35,277 nt of DNA. Source: Hyphomicrobiales bacterium. Its GTDB lineage: Bacteria; Pseudomonadota; Alphaproteobacteria; Rhizobiales; Beijerinckiaceae. Positions 16,963 to 24,919 of this stretch are shown piece by piece. The stretch's first letter is position 1. Each line of letters opens with the position of its first letter. The notes beneath the pieces were generated by a model. That model was not told the origin of the DNA, searched no databases, and worked only from the letters and a program-made list of their open reading frames with translations. The position numbers were made by a program, and so were the translations under genes. The stretch lies in NCBI GenBank assembly GCA_003241815.1, contig QBLV01000005.1, positions 14,043-49,319 of the forward strand. Reading direction: 5' to 3'.

Positions 16963-17760
16963 TCACCCTTGTGAGAAATTGGAGGCCGTGATGCTGCCAC
17001 GCTCGGCCGCGTCGAGGAGGATCGCGCGCAGCGACGTCGGAGAAGCGATACGCAATTTTGCCTGCGTCTCGCCATCACCGATCCGGATGGACAATCCGCC
17101 GAGCGCGTTCACGGCCGCAAAGCCGTGTTCGTCGGTGATGTCGTCGCCGATGAACACCGGCAGACGGCCCGTATAGGGCGCCAATTGCATCAACTGTGTG
17201 ATGGCCGTGCCCTTGCTGGCGCTGGCCGGAACGAGTTCGGCGACGGATTTGCCTTCCTGCAGCCGGATCGCGGGCCCCATCCGTGCCGCGATTTCGCGCA
17301 TCAGCCCCAGTGCCTCGTCCTTGAGATGCTGCGCCAGGCGCCAATGCAGGGCAAGCGAGATATGCTTGTCTTCGATGATGATGCCGACATGGCTGTTGGC
17401 GAAACGGACCAGATCGCGCAGGGCATCCCGCATCTCCGCGTGAGCCTCCGCTTGCGAGTGAATCTGCCCGCCCAGCCGGATCTCGGCTCCGTGAAGCGCG
17501 GCCGTGTCGAAGCGATAGGGCTCCAGTACCGAATCGAGAAACGACACCGGCCGCCCCGAAACCAGCGCCAGCGCTCCATCAAGGCTGCTTCGAAGGGTAT
17601 CGAGTGCGGCAGGAACGCGCCGATCGAGTTTGACGTCGGCAGGCGAGGGAGCGATTTCAACGAGCGTCCCGTCAAAATCGAGAAAAAGCGCGATCTCCTT
17701 CTCGGCCTCAGCCAAGTCGCGGGTCTTGCTGACGGTCTCCGCTTCGGTCAACGTCATCAT
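16963..17760 (-). CDS. otsB: Trehalose-6-phosphate phosphatase
   Basis: This gene encodes the HAD-superfamily phosphatase that removes phosphate from trehalose-6-phosphate, the last step of trehalose synthesis. It has 265 residues, the usual length. Motif I is LFLDFDGTL, with nucleophile Asp28 and acid Asp30; motif II is LALVSGRP (about 64-71); Lys183 lies in ASKGTA; and motif III is FIGDDITDEHGF (Asp206/207 and Asp210). The start is at ATG 17760 or the adjacent ATG 17757; the open frame continues upstream but loses similarity to the family. It is the first gene of an otsB-GH15 pair on the minus strand and is divergent from otsA, which makes its substrate. Trehalose protects against osmotic and desiccation stress. 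Confidence 0.94.
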   Translation of the reverse strand: MMTLTEAETVSKTRDLAEAEKEIALFLDFDGTLVEIAPSPADVKLDRRVPAALDTLRSSLDGALALVSGRPVSFLDSVLEPYRFDTAALHGAEIRLGGQIHSQAEAHAEMRDALRDLVRFANSHVGIIIEDKHISLALHWRLAQHLKDEALGLMREIAARMGPAIRLQEGKSVAELVPASASKGTAITQLMQLAPYTGRLPVFIGDDITDEHGFAAVNALGGLSIRIGDGETQAKLRIASPTSLRAILLDAAERGSITASNFSQG

Positions 17761-18057
17761 ACTAGCCTGTCTGCACAATAAAGCTGGCTCCAAGGCGAGG
17801 GCCGAAGATCGTGCCATTCATTTTCAACGTCGCGCCTCGCGCGAGACATATGACATAATATCTCGACCGCGCTAGGTTTTGCCGCCATTATGGCCGCGGT
17901 AGCCACATGCTGAACGCGTGGCTGACACCGCGCCGCCAACGTCTTCGCGCGCGCTTCGCAACATTACGCCCTCGGCGGCGTTCTGTTCCTGCTCCCGTGT
18001 CGAAATTCAGGCGACAGCGACATCCGGGCAACTCATCATGAGGAGAAGTCTCCAGCC
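17761..18057. promoter_or_regulatory. Divergent otsB/otsA intergenic region
   Basis: This 297-base gap must hold the promoters for otsB-GH15 and otsA. It contains an AT-rich island with the interrupted dyad CGAGA (17842-17846) and TCTCG (17861-17865), a possible regulator site. It also contains GGAAC on the minus strand (17989-17985) followed after 16 bases by CGTA. This is near, but not equal to, the alphaproteobacterial general-stress (EcfG) pattern GGAAC-N16/17-CGTT, and it would point toward otsB. AGGAGA at 18041-18046 is the otsA ribosome binding site, with a rather long spacing. No gene is seen. Confidence 0.45.
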
Positions 18058-19689
18058 ATGCGTCTTGTTATCGTTTCGAACCGCGTCACCATCCCTGACC
18101 GCCATGAAAAGGCTGCGGCCGGCGGGTTGGCGGTGGCGCTGCGCGAGGCGCTGGAGAAGCAGGGCGGGCTCTGGTTCGGGTGGAGCGGAGCGGTATCCGA
18201 AACCGCGGCGCCTCCCCGCGTCGTCCAGCGCGGCAAAGTCACCTACGCCGTCACCGACCTGACCGAGGCGGAACGCCAATCCTATTATCTCGGGTTTTCC
18301 AACCGCGCGCTCTGGCCGCTGATGCATTATCGGCTGGGCCTGACGGAGTTTTCGCGAGCGGATTACGCCGGCTATCTCGCCGTTAACAGGCACTTCGCGA
18401 AATCGTTGATAGCCCTGCTGCAGCCCGACGACATCATCTGGATCCATGACTACCATTTGATTCCGCTGGCGGCGGAACTGCGCCGCCGCGGCGTTACCAA
18501 CCGAATCGGATATTTCCACCACATTCCCTGGCCGCCGGCCGAGGTGTTCGGCGCCTTGCCCTTCGCCGCAACGCTGGCCAGCACGATCGCCGCCTGCGAT
18601 CTGGTCGGCATGCAGACAGCGGTCGACGTCAACAACCTCATCGGCGGCCTCGTCGCGATGTGCGGTGCCAAGAGCGATGGTCGCAAGGTCCGTGTCGGCC
18701 GCCGCGAGACGGTGGTGCAGGCCTTCCCGATCGGCATCGACGTCGAGGCCTTTCGCAAACTGGCGGCAGCGTCCGTGCGCTCGGCCACGACGCCCCTCAA
18801 GACGACGCGGCAGTCGCTCGGCGAACGCAAGCTCGTCGTCGGGGTCGACAGGCTCGACTATTCCAAGGGCATCGTCCAGCGTTTGGAAGCCTTCGGACAG
18901 TTTCTGCGCAGCCATCCAGATCAGCGCGGCCGCGTCGGCATGCTGCAGATCGCGCCGCCCTCTCGCTCCGACGTTCCCGAATATGCCGAGCTCGACCGTC
19001 AGTCCGACGAGGTTGCCGGCCGCCTCAACGCGGCGCTGGGCGAATTCGACTGGACGCCGATCCGCGTCGTGAAGAAGGCCTACTCGCGCAATGCCCTGGC
19101 GGGTTTCTACCGTCGCGCTCAGGTCGGGCTGGTGACGCCGATGCGCGACGGCATGAACCTCGTCGCCAAGGAATACATCGCCGCGCAGGATCCCGTCGAT
19201 CCCGGCGTGCTGGTGCTCTCGCGTTTTGCCGGCGCGGCCCAGCAGATGGGCGAGGCGCTGATCGTCAATCCCTACGATACGCACGAGGTCGCAGAGGCGA
19301 TCCGGACCGCTCTCGCCATGCCGAAATCGGAGCGCATCCGCCGTTTCGAGCGCCTCTACGCGACGATCGACGCGACCGATATCGGGTGGTGGACCAAGCG
19401 CTATCTCGACGCGCTCTCCGGGCTGGATATGACGCCGCCCGATATCGTGCCACCGAGCAAGGCGAAGCCGACGGTGGCCGCGCGTCAGCGGAAGCCTGCA
19501 AAGACCGAGACGGCGGAGAATGAGCCAGCCCGGGCCAAGCAAGTCCGGCCCAAGCAAGTTCGGGCCAGGCCAGCGAAGGCCAAGCCAGCGACGGTCAAGC
19601 CCATCGGGGAGAAGGCTTCAGTGGGCAAAAAGGCTGCGACAAAGTCATCGCGCAAAGCTGCGTCCATCAATCGGCCGGCGCTGTCCTGA
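18058..19689 (+). CDS. otsA: Trehalose-6-phosphate synthase with basic C-terminal tail
   Basis: This gene encodes the GT20 glycosyltransferase that joins UDP-glucose and glucose-6-phosphate to make trehalose-6-phosphate. The catalytic core (about residues 1-460) has the expected residues at near E. coli numbering: Arg9 in VIVSNRV, the AAGGLAVAL glycine loop, [11 protein letters not shown], Arg265 and Lys270 in VDRLDYSKG, and Asp364, Asn367 and Glu372 in [11 protein letters not shown]. The protein is 543 residues because of an extra tail of about 80 residues rich in Lys, Ala, Pro and Arg (from about 462), with near-repeats such as [19 protein letters not shown]. The tail resembles histone-H1-like disordered tails and is not part of the GT20 fold. 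It is divergent from otsB, which completes the pathway. Confidence 0.94.
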   Translation: MRLVIVSNRVTIPDRHEKAAAGGLAVALREALEKQGGLWFGWSGAVSETAAPPRVVQRGKVTYAVTDLTEAERQSYYLGFSNRALWPLMHYRLGLTEFSRADYAGYLAVNRHFAKSLIALLQPDDIIWIHDYHLIPLAAELRRRGVTNRIGYFHHIPWPPAEVFGALPFAATLASTIAACDLVGMQTAVDVNNLIGGLVAMCGAKSDGRKVRVGRRETVVQAFPIGIDVEAFRKLAAASVRSATTPLKTTRQSLGERKLVVGVDRLDYSKGIVQRLEAFGQFLRSHPDQRGRVGMLQIAPPSRSDVPEYAELDRQSDEVAGRLNAALGEFDWTPIRVVKKAYSRNALAGFYRRAQVGLVTPMRDGMNLVAKEYIAAQDPVDPGVLVLSRFAGAAQQMGEALIVNPYDTHEVAEAIRTALAMPKSERIRRFERLYATIDATDIGWWTKRYLDALSGLDMTPPDIVPPSKAKPTVAARQRKPAKTETAENEPARAKQVRPKQVRARPAKAKPATVKPIGEKASVGKKAATKSSRKAASINRPALS

Positions 19690-19918
19690 GCCCGTCCTGC
19701 CGTCCTCGTCGGGCTTCGTTCCGCGACGGAGTTTTCACGGGGCGCTGAGGATCGCGCGCCATTCTTCCCTTGCGCGGCCGGCCTTGCGGACCATGGCCTT
19801 CTCTCGCTAGAAGGCGCCGGAACGCTGGGCCGCTTGCGACTCGGCCGCGACAGGTGTCAGGGTCTGTGCAGTATTTCGGCCCTGATGGCCGGGGAGGCAG
19901 GCGGAGGGCTTGAGATCG

Positions 19919-22186
19919 ATGCGAGGCGCTCACGGAGGATCGGGCGTTCTGCTGCGCCGCCTCCGCGAGGTGATGGCGGCGTCGATCAGTCCGCAGGAGC
20001 GGCTGGACCGGCTCGTCGTCCTGATCGCCGGCAATCTCGTCGCCGAGGTCTGCTCCGTCTACGTCCTGCGTGAGGACGGCTCGCTCGAACTCTATGCCAC
20101 CGAAGGCCTCAACCGCGAGGCGGTCCACCTGACCACGATGCGCGCGGGTGAGGGCCTCGTCGGCCTGATCGCGCGCGAGGCGGATGCCTTGGCGCTCTCT
20201 GACGCACAAAACCACCCGGCCTTCTCCTACCGCCCCGAGACGGGCGAGGAGATCTATCGCTCCTTCCTCGGCGTGCCGATCCTGCGCGGCGGCGCCGTGA
20301 TGGGCGTGCTGGTTATCCAGAACCGCGCCTCGCGCCTCTATAATGATGAGGAGATCGAGACGCTGCAGACCACCGCCATGATCATGGCGGAGATGATCGC
20401 GGCCGGCGGGCTGAAGTCGCTGGCGGCGCCGGGCGCCTCGATCGGCCTCGACCGGCCGATCCACGGCATCGGCGTTTCGCTGGCCGATGGAGTCGGGCTG
20501 GGCCATGCGGTGCTGCACGAACCGCGCGTTGCGATCACCAACCTGATTGCGGAAAACCCTGCCGCTGAGGTCTTGCGCCTCGAGGCGGCGATCGCCGAGA
20601 TGCGCGCCTCGATCGACGAACTGATCGAGCGTGGCGATGTCGCCCATATCGGCGAGCATCGCGACGTGCTCGAGACCTTCCGCATGTTCGCCCACGACCA
20701 GGGCTGGCTGCGCCGCATGCGTGAGGTCGTGCTGACCGGCCTGACCGCCGAGGCCGCTGTCGAGCGCGTCCAGTCCGACACGCGCGCCAAGATGCTGCGC
20801 CAGACAGACCCTTATCTGCGCGAACGCCTGCACGACCTCGACGACCTCGCCAACCGGCTGCTGCGGACGCTGGTCGGCAAGGCCAACGGCGTCGCCCGGG
20901 AGAAGATGCCTGAGAACGCCATCCTGATCGCGCGCTCCATGGGCCCCGCAGCGCTGCTCGACTACGACCGCTCTCATCTGCGCGGCCTCGTGCTGGAGGA
21001 GGGCGGGCCAACCAGCCACATCGCCATCGTGGCACGCGCGCTCGGCATTCCCGCGGTCGGCGAGATCGTCAACGCCACTGCGCTGGTCCAGTCGGGCGAT
21101 GCCGTGATCGTCGACGGTCAGGCCGGCGAGGTCCAGATCCGTCCCCAGCCCGACGTCGAGAACGCCTACAAGGACAAGGCGCGCCTGCGCGCCCGCAAGC
21201 AGGAGCAGTACCGCAAGCTCAAGAGCCAGCCCGCCCTCACCAAGGACGGCGTGCCGATCGTGCTGCAGATCAATGCCGGGCTCCTGGTGGACATGCCGAA
21301 CCTGGAAGCGACGGCGGCGGCCGGCATCGGGCTGTTCCGGACCGAGCTTCAGTTCATGGTAGCCGAGCACATGCCGACGACGGCCGAGCAACAGGCGCTC
21401 TACGCCGCCGTGCTCGAGCAGGCGCAGGGACGGCCCGTGACCTTCCGTACGCTCGATATCGGCGGCGACAAGGTGCTGCCCTATATGGAGCGCGTCGAGG
21501 AGGAGAACCCGGCGCTGGGCTGGCGCGCCATCCGCATCGGGCTCGACAGGCCGCGCATGCTGCGGGCACAGATCCGGGCGCTGCTGCGGGCCGGTTCTGG
21601 CCGCGACATGAAGATCATGCTGCCGATGATCGCGACCGTCGACGAGTTCCAGCGGGCTCGCGCCATCGTCGCGCGCGAGCAGGCAATGCTGGACAAGCAG
21701 GGCCATGTCCCGCCGCTCAGCGTCCAGCTCGGTGTGATGGTCGAGGTGCCGTCGCTGCTCTTCGAACTGCCCGAGATCGTGCGCGAAGCGGATTTCCTCT
21801 CGATCGGCACCAACGACCTGATGCAGTTCCTGTTCGCCGCCGATCGCGAAAACAAGCGCGTCGCCGACCGTTTCGATCCATTGGGCGTCGGCGCGCTGCG
21901 GGCCTTGCGCGGAATCGTCGAGGCGGCTGCGGAAGCGAAATGTCCGGTCACCGTCTGCGGCGAGATGGGCGGCAAACCGCTGGAGACGATGGCGCTGATC
22001 GGGCTCGGCTATCGCGCCTTTTCGATGTCGGCCGCCTCGATTGGCCCGGTCAAGGCCATGCTGCGCGCGCTCGATGCGGGCAAGCTCGCCGAGCGGCTCG
22101 ACTGGATGCTCGCCTCGGGCGAGGGCGTCGCCAGCCTGCGCCCCCAACTCGCTGCCTTCGCCGCCGAGTTCAAGGTTCCGGTCTAG
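19919..22186 (+). CDS. ptsP: PtsP, nitrogen-PTS enzyme I (PEP-protein phosphotransferase) with GAF domain
   Basis: This gene encodes EI-Ntr, which takes phosphate from PEP and passes it to NPr in the regulatory nitrogen phosphotransferase system. It has 755 residues. An N-terminal GAF sensor domain (about residues 15-160) precedes the enzyme I modules. The phosphohistidine is His367 in GGPTSHIAIVARALGIPAVG. The PEP-binding barrel shows GLFRTELQFM, DIGGDKVLPYM, GTNDLMQFLFAADR and VTVCGEMGG with the acid cysteine. ATG 19919 is preferred over TTG 19910 because GGAGGG at 19903-19908 is well spaced only from the ATG. It heads a ptsP-prfA-prmC run. In Sinorhizobium-type genomes lysC precedes ptsP; here otsA does, with a 229-base gap that shows no gene. 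Confidence 0.94.
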   Translation: MRGAHGGSGVLLRRLREVMAASISPQERLDRLVVLIAGNLVAEVCSVYVLREDGSLELYATEGLNREAVHLTTMRAGEGLVGLIAREADALALSDAQNHPAFSYRPETGEEIYRSFLGVPILRGGAVMGVLVIQNRASRLYNDEEIETLQTTAMIMAEMIAAGGLKSLAAPGASIGLDRPIHGIGVSLADGVGLGHAVLHEPRVAITNLIAENPAAEVLRLEAAIAEMRASIDELIERGDVAHIGEHRDVLETFRMFAHDQGWLRRMREVVLTGLTAEAAVERVQSDTRAKMLRQTDPYLRERLHDLDDLANRLLRTLVGKANGVAREKMPENAILIARSMGPAALLDYDRSHLRGLVLEEGGPTSHIAIVARALGIPAVGEIVNATALVQSGDAVIVDGQAGEVQIRPQPDVENAYKDKARLRARKQEQYRKLKSQPALTKDGVPIVLQINAGLLVDMPNLEATAAAGIGLFRTELQFMVAEHMPTTAEQQALYAAVLEQAQGRPVTFRTLDIGGDKVLPYMERVEEENPALGWRAIRIGLDRPRMLRAQIRALLRAGSGRDMKIMLPMIATVDEFQRARAIVAREQAMLDKQGHVPPLSVQLGVMVEVPSLLFELPEIVREADFLSIGTNDLMQFLFAADRENKRVADRFDPLGVGALRALRGIVEAAAEAKCPVTVCGEMGGKPLETMALIGLGYRAFSMSAASIGPVKAMLRALDAGKLAERLDWMLASGEGVASLRPQLAAFAAEFKVPV

Positions 22187-22238
22187 CGACGCCCGCGCCG
22201 CTGCCTGAACCCTCCCGCTTTACGTTTTCGAGTTCCCC

Positions 22239-23324
22239 ATGTCCCTTCAGCTTCCGCAGGATCGCCTCGACGCCATCGTGGCCCGCCATGCCGCTGCCTC
22301 GGCCGAGATCAACACGGCGACGGAGGCCGCACGCTCCGTCGAACTCGCCAAGGAGATCTCCGAACTTGATCCCGTGGTCGCGGCCATCGCGACCTGGCGT
22401 CAGGCGCAGACCAGTCTGGCCGAGGCCGAAGCGCTGATCGATGATCCTGCAACAGATGCCGATTTCCGCGAACTCGCCTATGAAGAGCGCGATGCCGCCC
22501 GTGTCGAGATCGATGCCCGTGCCCGCGAAATCCTGATCGCGCTGCTGCCGCGCGACGCCGCCGACGAGCGTGGCGTCATCCTCGAGATCAGGGCCGGCAC
22601 GGGCGGCGACGAGGCCTCGCTCTTCGCCGGCGATCTCCTGCGCATGTATCAGCGCCATGCCGCGCTGAAGAACTGGAAGGTCGACATCCTCTCCGAGAGC
22701 GAGGGCACGGTCGGCGGCTTCAAGGAGGTCATCGCCGAGATCGCGGGCAAGGGCGTCTATGCCCGGCTGAAATATGAATCCGGCGTCCATCGCGTCCAGC
22801 GCGTGCCCGACACCGAGACGAGCGGACGCATCCACACCTCGGCGGCAACGGTCGCCATGCTGCCGCTGGCGGGCGACGTCGACATCGTCCTCAACGACAG
22901 CGAGATCCGCATCGATACCATGCGCGCAGGCGGGGCCGGCGGACAGCACGTCAACAAGACCGAATCCGCGGTGCGCCTGACCCATCTGCCGACCGGTATC
23001 GCGGTGGTGGTGCAGGACGAGCGCTCGCAGCATAAGAACAAGGCCCGCGCCTACGACCTGCTGAGGGCGAAGCTCTACGACCTGGAGCGCACGCGGGTCG
23101 ATGCAGAACGCTCCGCCGACAGGCGCTCCCAGATCGGTTCAGGCGATCGCTCCGAGCGCATCCGGACCTATAATTTTCCGCAGGGGCGCGTCACCGACCA
23201 CCGCATCAACCTGACGCTCTACAAGCTCGACGAGATGATGCAGGGGCTGGTGCTGGACGACATCATCGACGCCCTGACCGCCGAACATCAGGCGAAGCTT
23301 CTGGCAACGGAGGGCATCGAATGA
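22239..23324 (+). CDS. prfA: Peptide chain release factor 1
   Basis: This gene encodes RF1, which recognises UAA and UAG stop codons on the ribosome and triggers release of the finished protein. It has 361 residues, standard for RF1. The GGQ catalytic motif is at 234-236 in [17 protein letters not shown]. The stop-codon-reading P-x-T tripeptide is PDT (190-192) in [18 protein letters not shown]; the middle residue is usually Ala, Val or Glu, so Asp is a mild variation. Domain 1 is helical and intact. The GGQ glutamine is the expected methylation target of PrmC, encoded downstream. Its TGA overlaps an ATG (23321-23324), but that ATG does not appear to start the real prmC. Confidence 0.96.
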   Translation: MSLQLPQDRLDAIVARHAAASAEINTATEAARSVELAKEISELDPVVAAIATWRQAQTSLAEAEALIDDPATDADFRELAYEERDAARVEIDARAREILIALLPRDAADERGVILEIRAGTGGDEASLFAGDLLRMYQRHAALKNWKVDILSESEGTVGGFKEVIAEIAGKGVYARLKYESGVHRVQRVPDTETSGRIHTSAATVAMLPLAGDVDIVLNDSEIRIDTMRAGGAGGQHVNKTESAVRLTHLPTGIAVVVQDERSQHKNKARAYDLLRAKLYDLERTRVDAERSADRRSQIGSGDRSERIRTYNFPQGRVTDHRINLTLYKLDEMMQGLVLDDIIDALTAEHQAKLLATEGIE

Positions 23325-23408
23325 AGGATCATCCTTCGAAACCGATGCAACCTATACCGGCATCAGGCGTTGTTTCGTCATCGAGACAGAAACTGGGGGA
23401 ACCCTCCG

Positions 23409-23687
23409 ATGATCAAACTTCTTTCAAGCTTTGCAATGGCCGGCCTGATGACGGCAGCGATGACCGCGTCGGTTCACGCGCAGGGAACGGCGCAGCGCGT
23501 CGAGCGCTCACTGGAGCGCGGGTTGACACGCGCGACGGCCGGCGAGTCAGCTCCGATGGGGAAGGCAATGACGCAGGCTCAGGCGAGGCGCGCCTGTCAG
23601 GCGGAGATGCGGGGGTCGCGCGAAAGCCGCTCGTCGATCCGCACCAAGACCCGCAACTGCATCATCCAGAAGACGCAGGGCAACTGA
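23409..23687 (+). CDS. Small exported two-cysteine protein between prfA and prmC
   Basis: This gene encodes a 92-residue protein that I do not recognise. ATG 23409 is preceded by a purine-rich site (GGGGGA, about 23395-23400) and begins a convincing Sec signal peptide: MIKLL, a hydrophobic core through about residue 20, and ASVHAQ with likely cleavage near residue 22. The mature part is about 70 residues, strongly basic, with two cysteines (RRACQAEM and TRNCIIQ) that could form one disulfide in the periplasm. A TTG at 23370 would give an extension that spoils the signal peptide. The gene lies in a different frame from the artefactual N-terminal extension of prmC. It ends 26 bases before the preferred prmC start. 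Its presence inside a translation-factor pair is unusual. Confidence 0.7.
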   Translation: MIKLLSSFAMAGLMTAAMTASVHAQGTAQRVERSLERGLTRATAGESAPMGKAMTQAQARRACQAEMRGSRESRSSIRTKTRNCIIQKTQGN

Positions 23688-23713
23688 TCCCGCGAACAGG
23701 TGACCGGCGTCAC

Positions 23714-24559
23714 GTGGCGACCATCGCCGATACGCGCCGTGAGCTTGCCGACAGACTGCGCGAGGGTGGCAGCGAAAGCGCCGCCCTCGAAGCACGTGTG
23801 CTGATCGAGGGTGTTGTCGGTGAGCGCGATCCCGACCCTTTCGGCGAGTTGGATGCCGACGCCAGAGCCCGGGTGGAAGATTTCGCGACGCGCCGTCTCG
23901 CGGGCGAGCCCGTTTTTCGCATCATCGGCGAGCGGGAGTTCTGGGGCCTTCCGTTCAGCCTCTCGGCCGCGACGCTGGAGCCGCGTCCCGACAGCGAGAC
24001 CCTGGTCGAGGCGGCGCTGGATCGTCTGGGCGACCGCCGACAAGACGCGATCTCCATCCTCGATCTGGGAACCGGGACCGGCTGCCTTCTGATTTCGCTC
24101 TTGAGCGAATGTCCCGCCGCAACCGGGCTTGGAATCGATTTGTCTCCGGAGGCCTGTGAGACCGCGCGACGCAATGCGCTTGTGAACGGCGTGACGGAAC
24201 GCGCCAACTTCCAGCAGGGTTCCTGGACCGTGGGGCTGGGCCGGCAGTTCGACCTGATCGTGTCCAATCCGCCCTATATTCCAACCCGCGAGATCGCAGC
24301 GCTCGACGTCTCCGTTCGCGACCATGATCCGGCTCTGGCACTTGACGGCGGCAGCGACGGACTCGATCCCTATCGCGTCTTTGCAAGGACGCTGCCCAGT
24401 GTCCTGGCCCCGCAAGGGACGGTCGTGCTGGAGATCGGTGCGGGACAGGAGGCCGATGTGATCGCGCTGATGACCGAGGGCGGCTTCATCTGGGGCGGCT
24501 CCCGTCGTGATCTCGGCGGACATGCTCGCGCGGTGATCTTTGGTTATCCGCTGAAATAG
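23714..24559 (+). CDS. prmC: PrmC, release-factor glutamine N5-methyltransferase
   Basis: This gene encodes the SAM-dependent methyltransferase that methylates the glutamine of the GGQ motif in RF1 and RF2. Its RF1 partner is encoded just upstream. From GTG 23714 it has 281 residues, the family's usual size. An N-terminal helical domain (TRRELADRLREGGSESAALE) is followed by SAM motif I, ILDLGTGTGCLLISLL, and the diagnostic NPPY motif at 185-188 in IVSNPPYIPTREI. A longer frame from ATG 23321, overlapping the prfA stop, would add about 130 residues of low-complexity sequence that overlaps the small exported protein gene in another frame; I reject it. The exact start, GTG 23714 or a near alternative, is the least certain point. 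Confidence 0.9.
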   Translation: MATIADTRRELADRLREGGSESAALEARVLIEGVVGERDPDPFGELDADARARVEDFATRRLAGEPVFRIIGEREFWGLPFSLSAATLEPRPDSETLVEAALDRLGDRRQDAISILDLGTGTGCLLISLLSECPAATGLGIDLSPEACETARRNALVNGVTERANFQQGSWTVGLGRQFDLIVSNPPYIPTREIAALDVSVRDHDPALALDGGSDGLDPYRVFARTLPSVLAPQGTVVLEIGAGQEADVIALMTEGGFIWGGSRRDLGGHARAVIFGYPLK

Positions 24560-24919
24560 CCCGGCCATTTGTGCGATTTTGCTTGGAGCAGCACATGAAA
24601 GCCGCTATGCATCAATTCAGCCGAAGCTGGTTTGTTCAGCGCGGAGCCGTGGTTCATGCCGTCGGCGCCCGGTCGTTTCATTCGGACATGTCCGTGGATC
24701 GACAGAAACTGACAGGCCGGATTGGATACCGAAGGCGTCGAGGCGCCAATCGGCTCATGGGACCAAGGTTCCTTTTTGGAAAGATCGCGTGAAGACCAGG
24801 AACGGCGTAACGCCACTTCAGGTCCCCTTTATCCGGTGCAGCGCCGCAACCCGCTGTGCACCGAAACGCGCATGATGACCCCACGGTTGCTTTGAGCATA
24901 GAGCGCGAGATTCACGCGA
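24560..24919. other. 360-base non-coding gap before the DUF4167 gene
   Basis: No convincing gene is seen; the short open frames here lack family-like sequence and plausible start sites. Composition is less GC-rich than the flanks. A possible structured leader lies near the downstream gene: CGGTGCA (24834-24840) pairs with TGCACCG (24857-24863), with GCG/CGC inside. A smaller hairpin, GGCGT/ACGCC, is near 24814-24823. The region probably contains the promoter and 5' leader of the DUF4167 gene, but no clear -35/-10 pair stands out. Confidence 0.5.

Noticed and set aside
17965-17989. EcfG-type general stress promoter toward otsB (GGAAC-N16-CGTA)
   Set aside because: The -10 differs from CGTT at one of four positions and the site is over 200 bases from otsB, so it is kept only as a weak note. 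Start-site mapping under stress would decide.
19667-22147. 826-codon open frame antisense to ptsP
   Set aside because: It mirrors the well-recognised ptsP gene, its translation is rich in His, Arg, Asp and Gln as expected from the antisense of GC-rich coding DNA, and no family motif is present.
23321-23713. N-terminal extension of prmC starting at the ATG that overlaps the prfA stop
   Set aside because: The added ~130 residues are low-complexity, do not resemble PrmC, and overlap a better-supported small exported protein gene in another frame. PrmC is normally about 280-290 residues, matching the GTG at 23714.
24571-24875. Two short open frames (73 and 98 codons) in the gap before the DUF4167 gene
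   Set aside because: Neither has a convincing ribosome binding site, a recognisable motif or coding-like composition.
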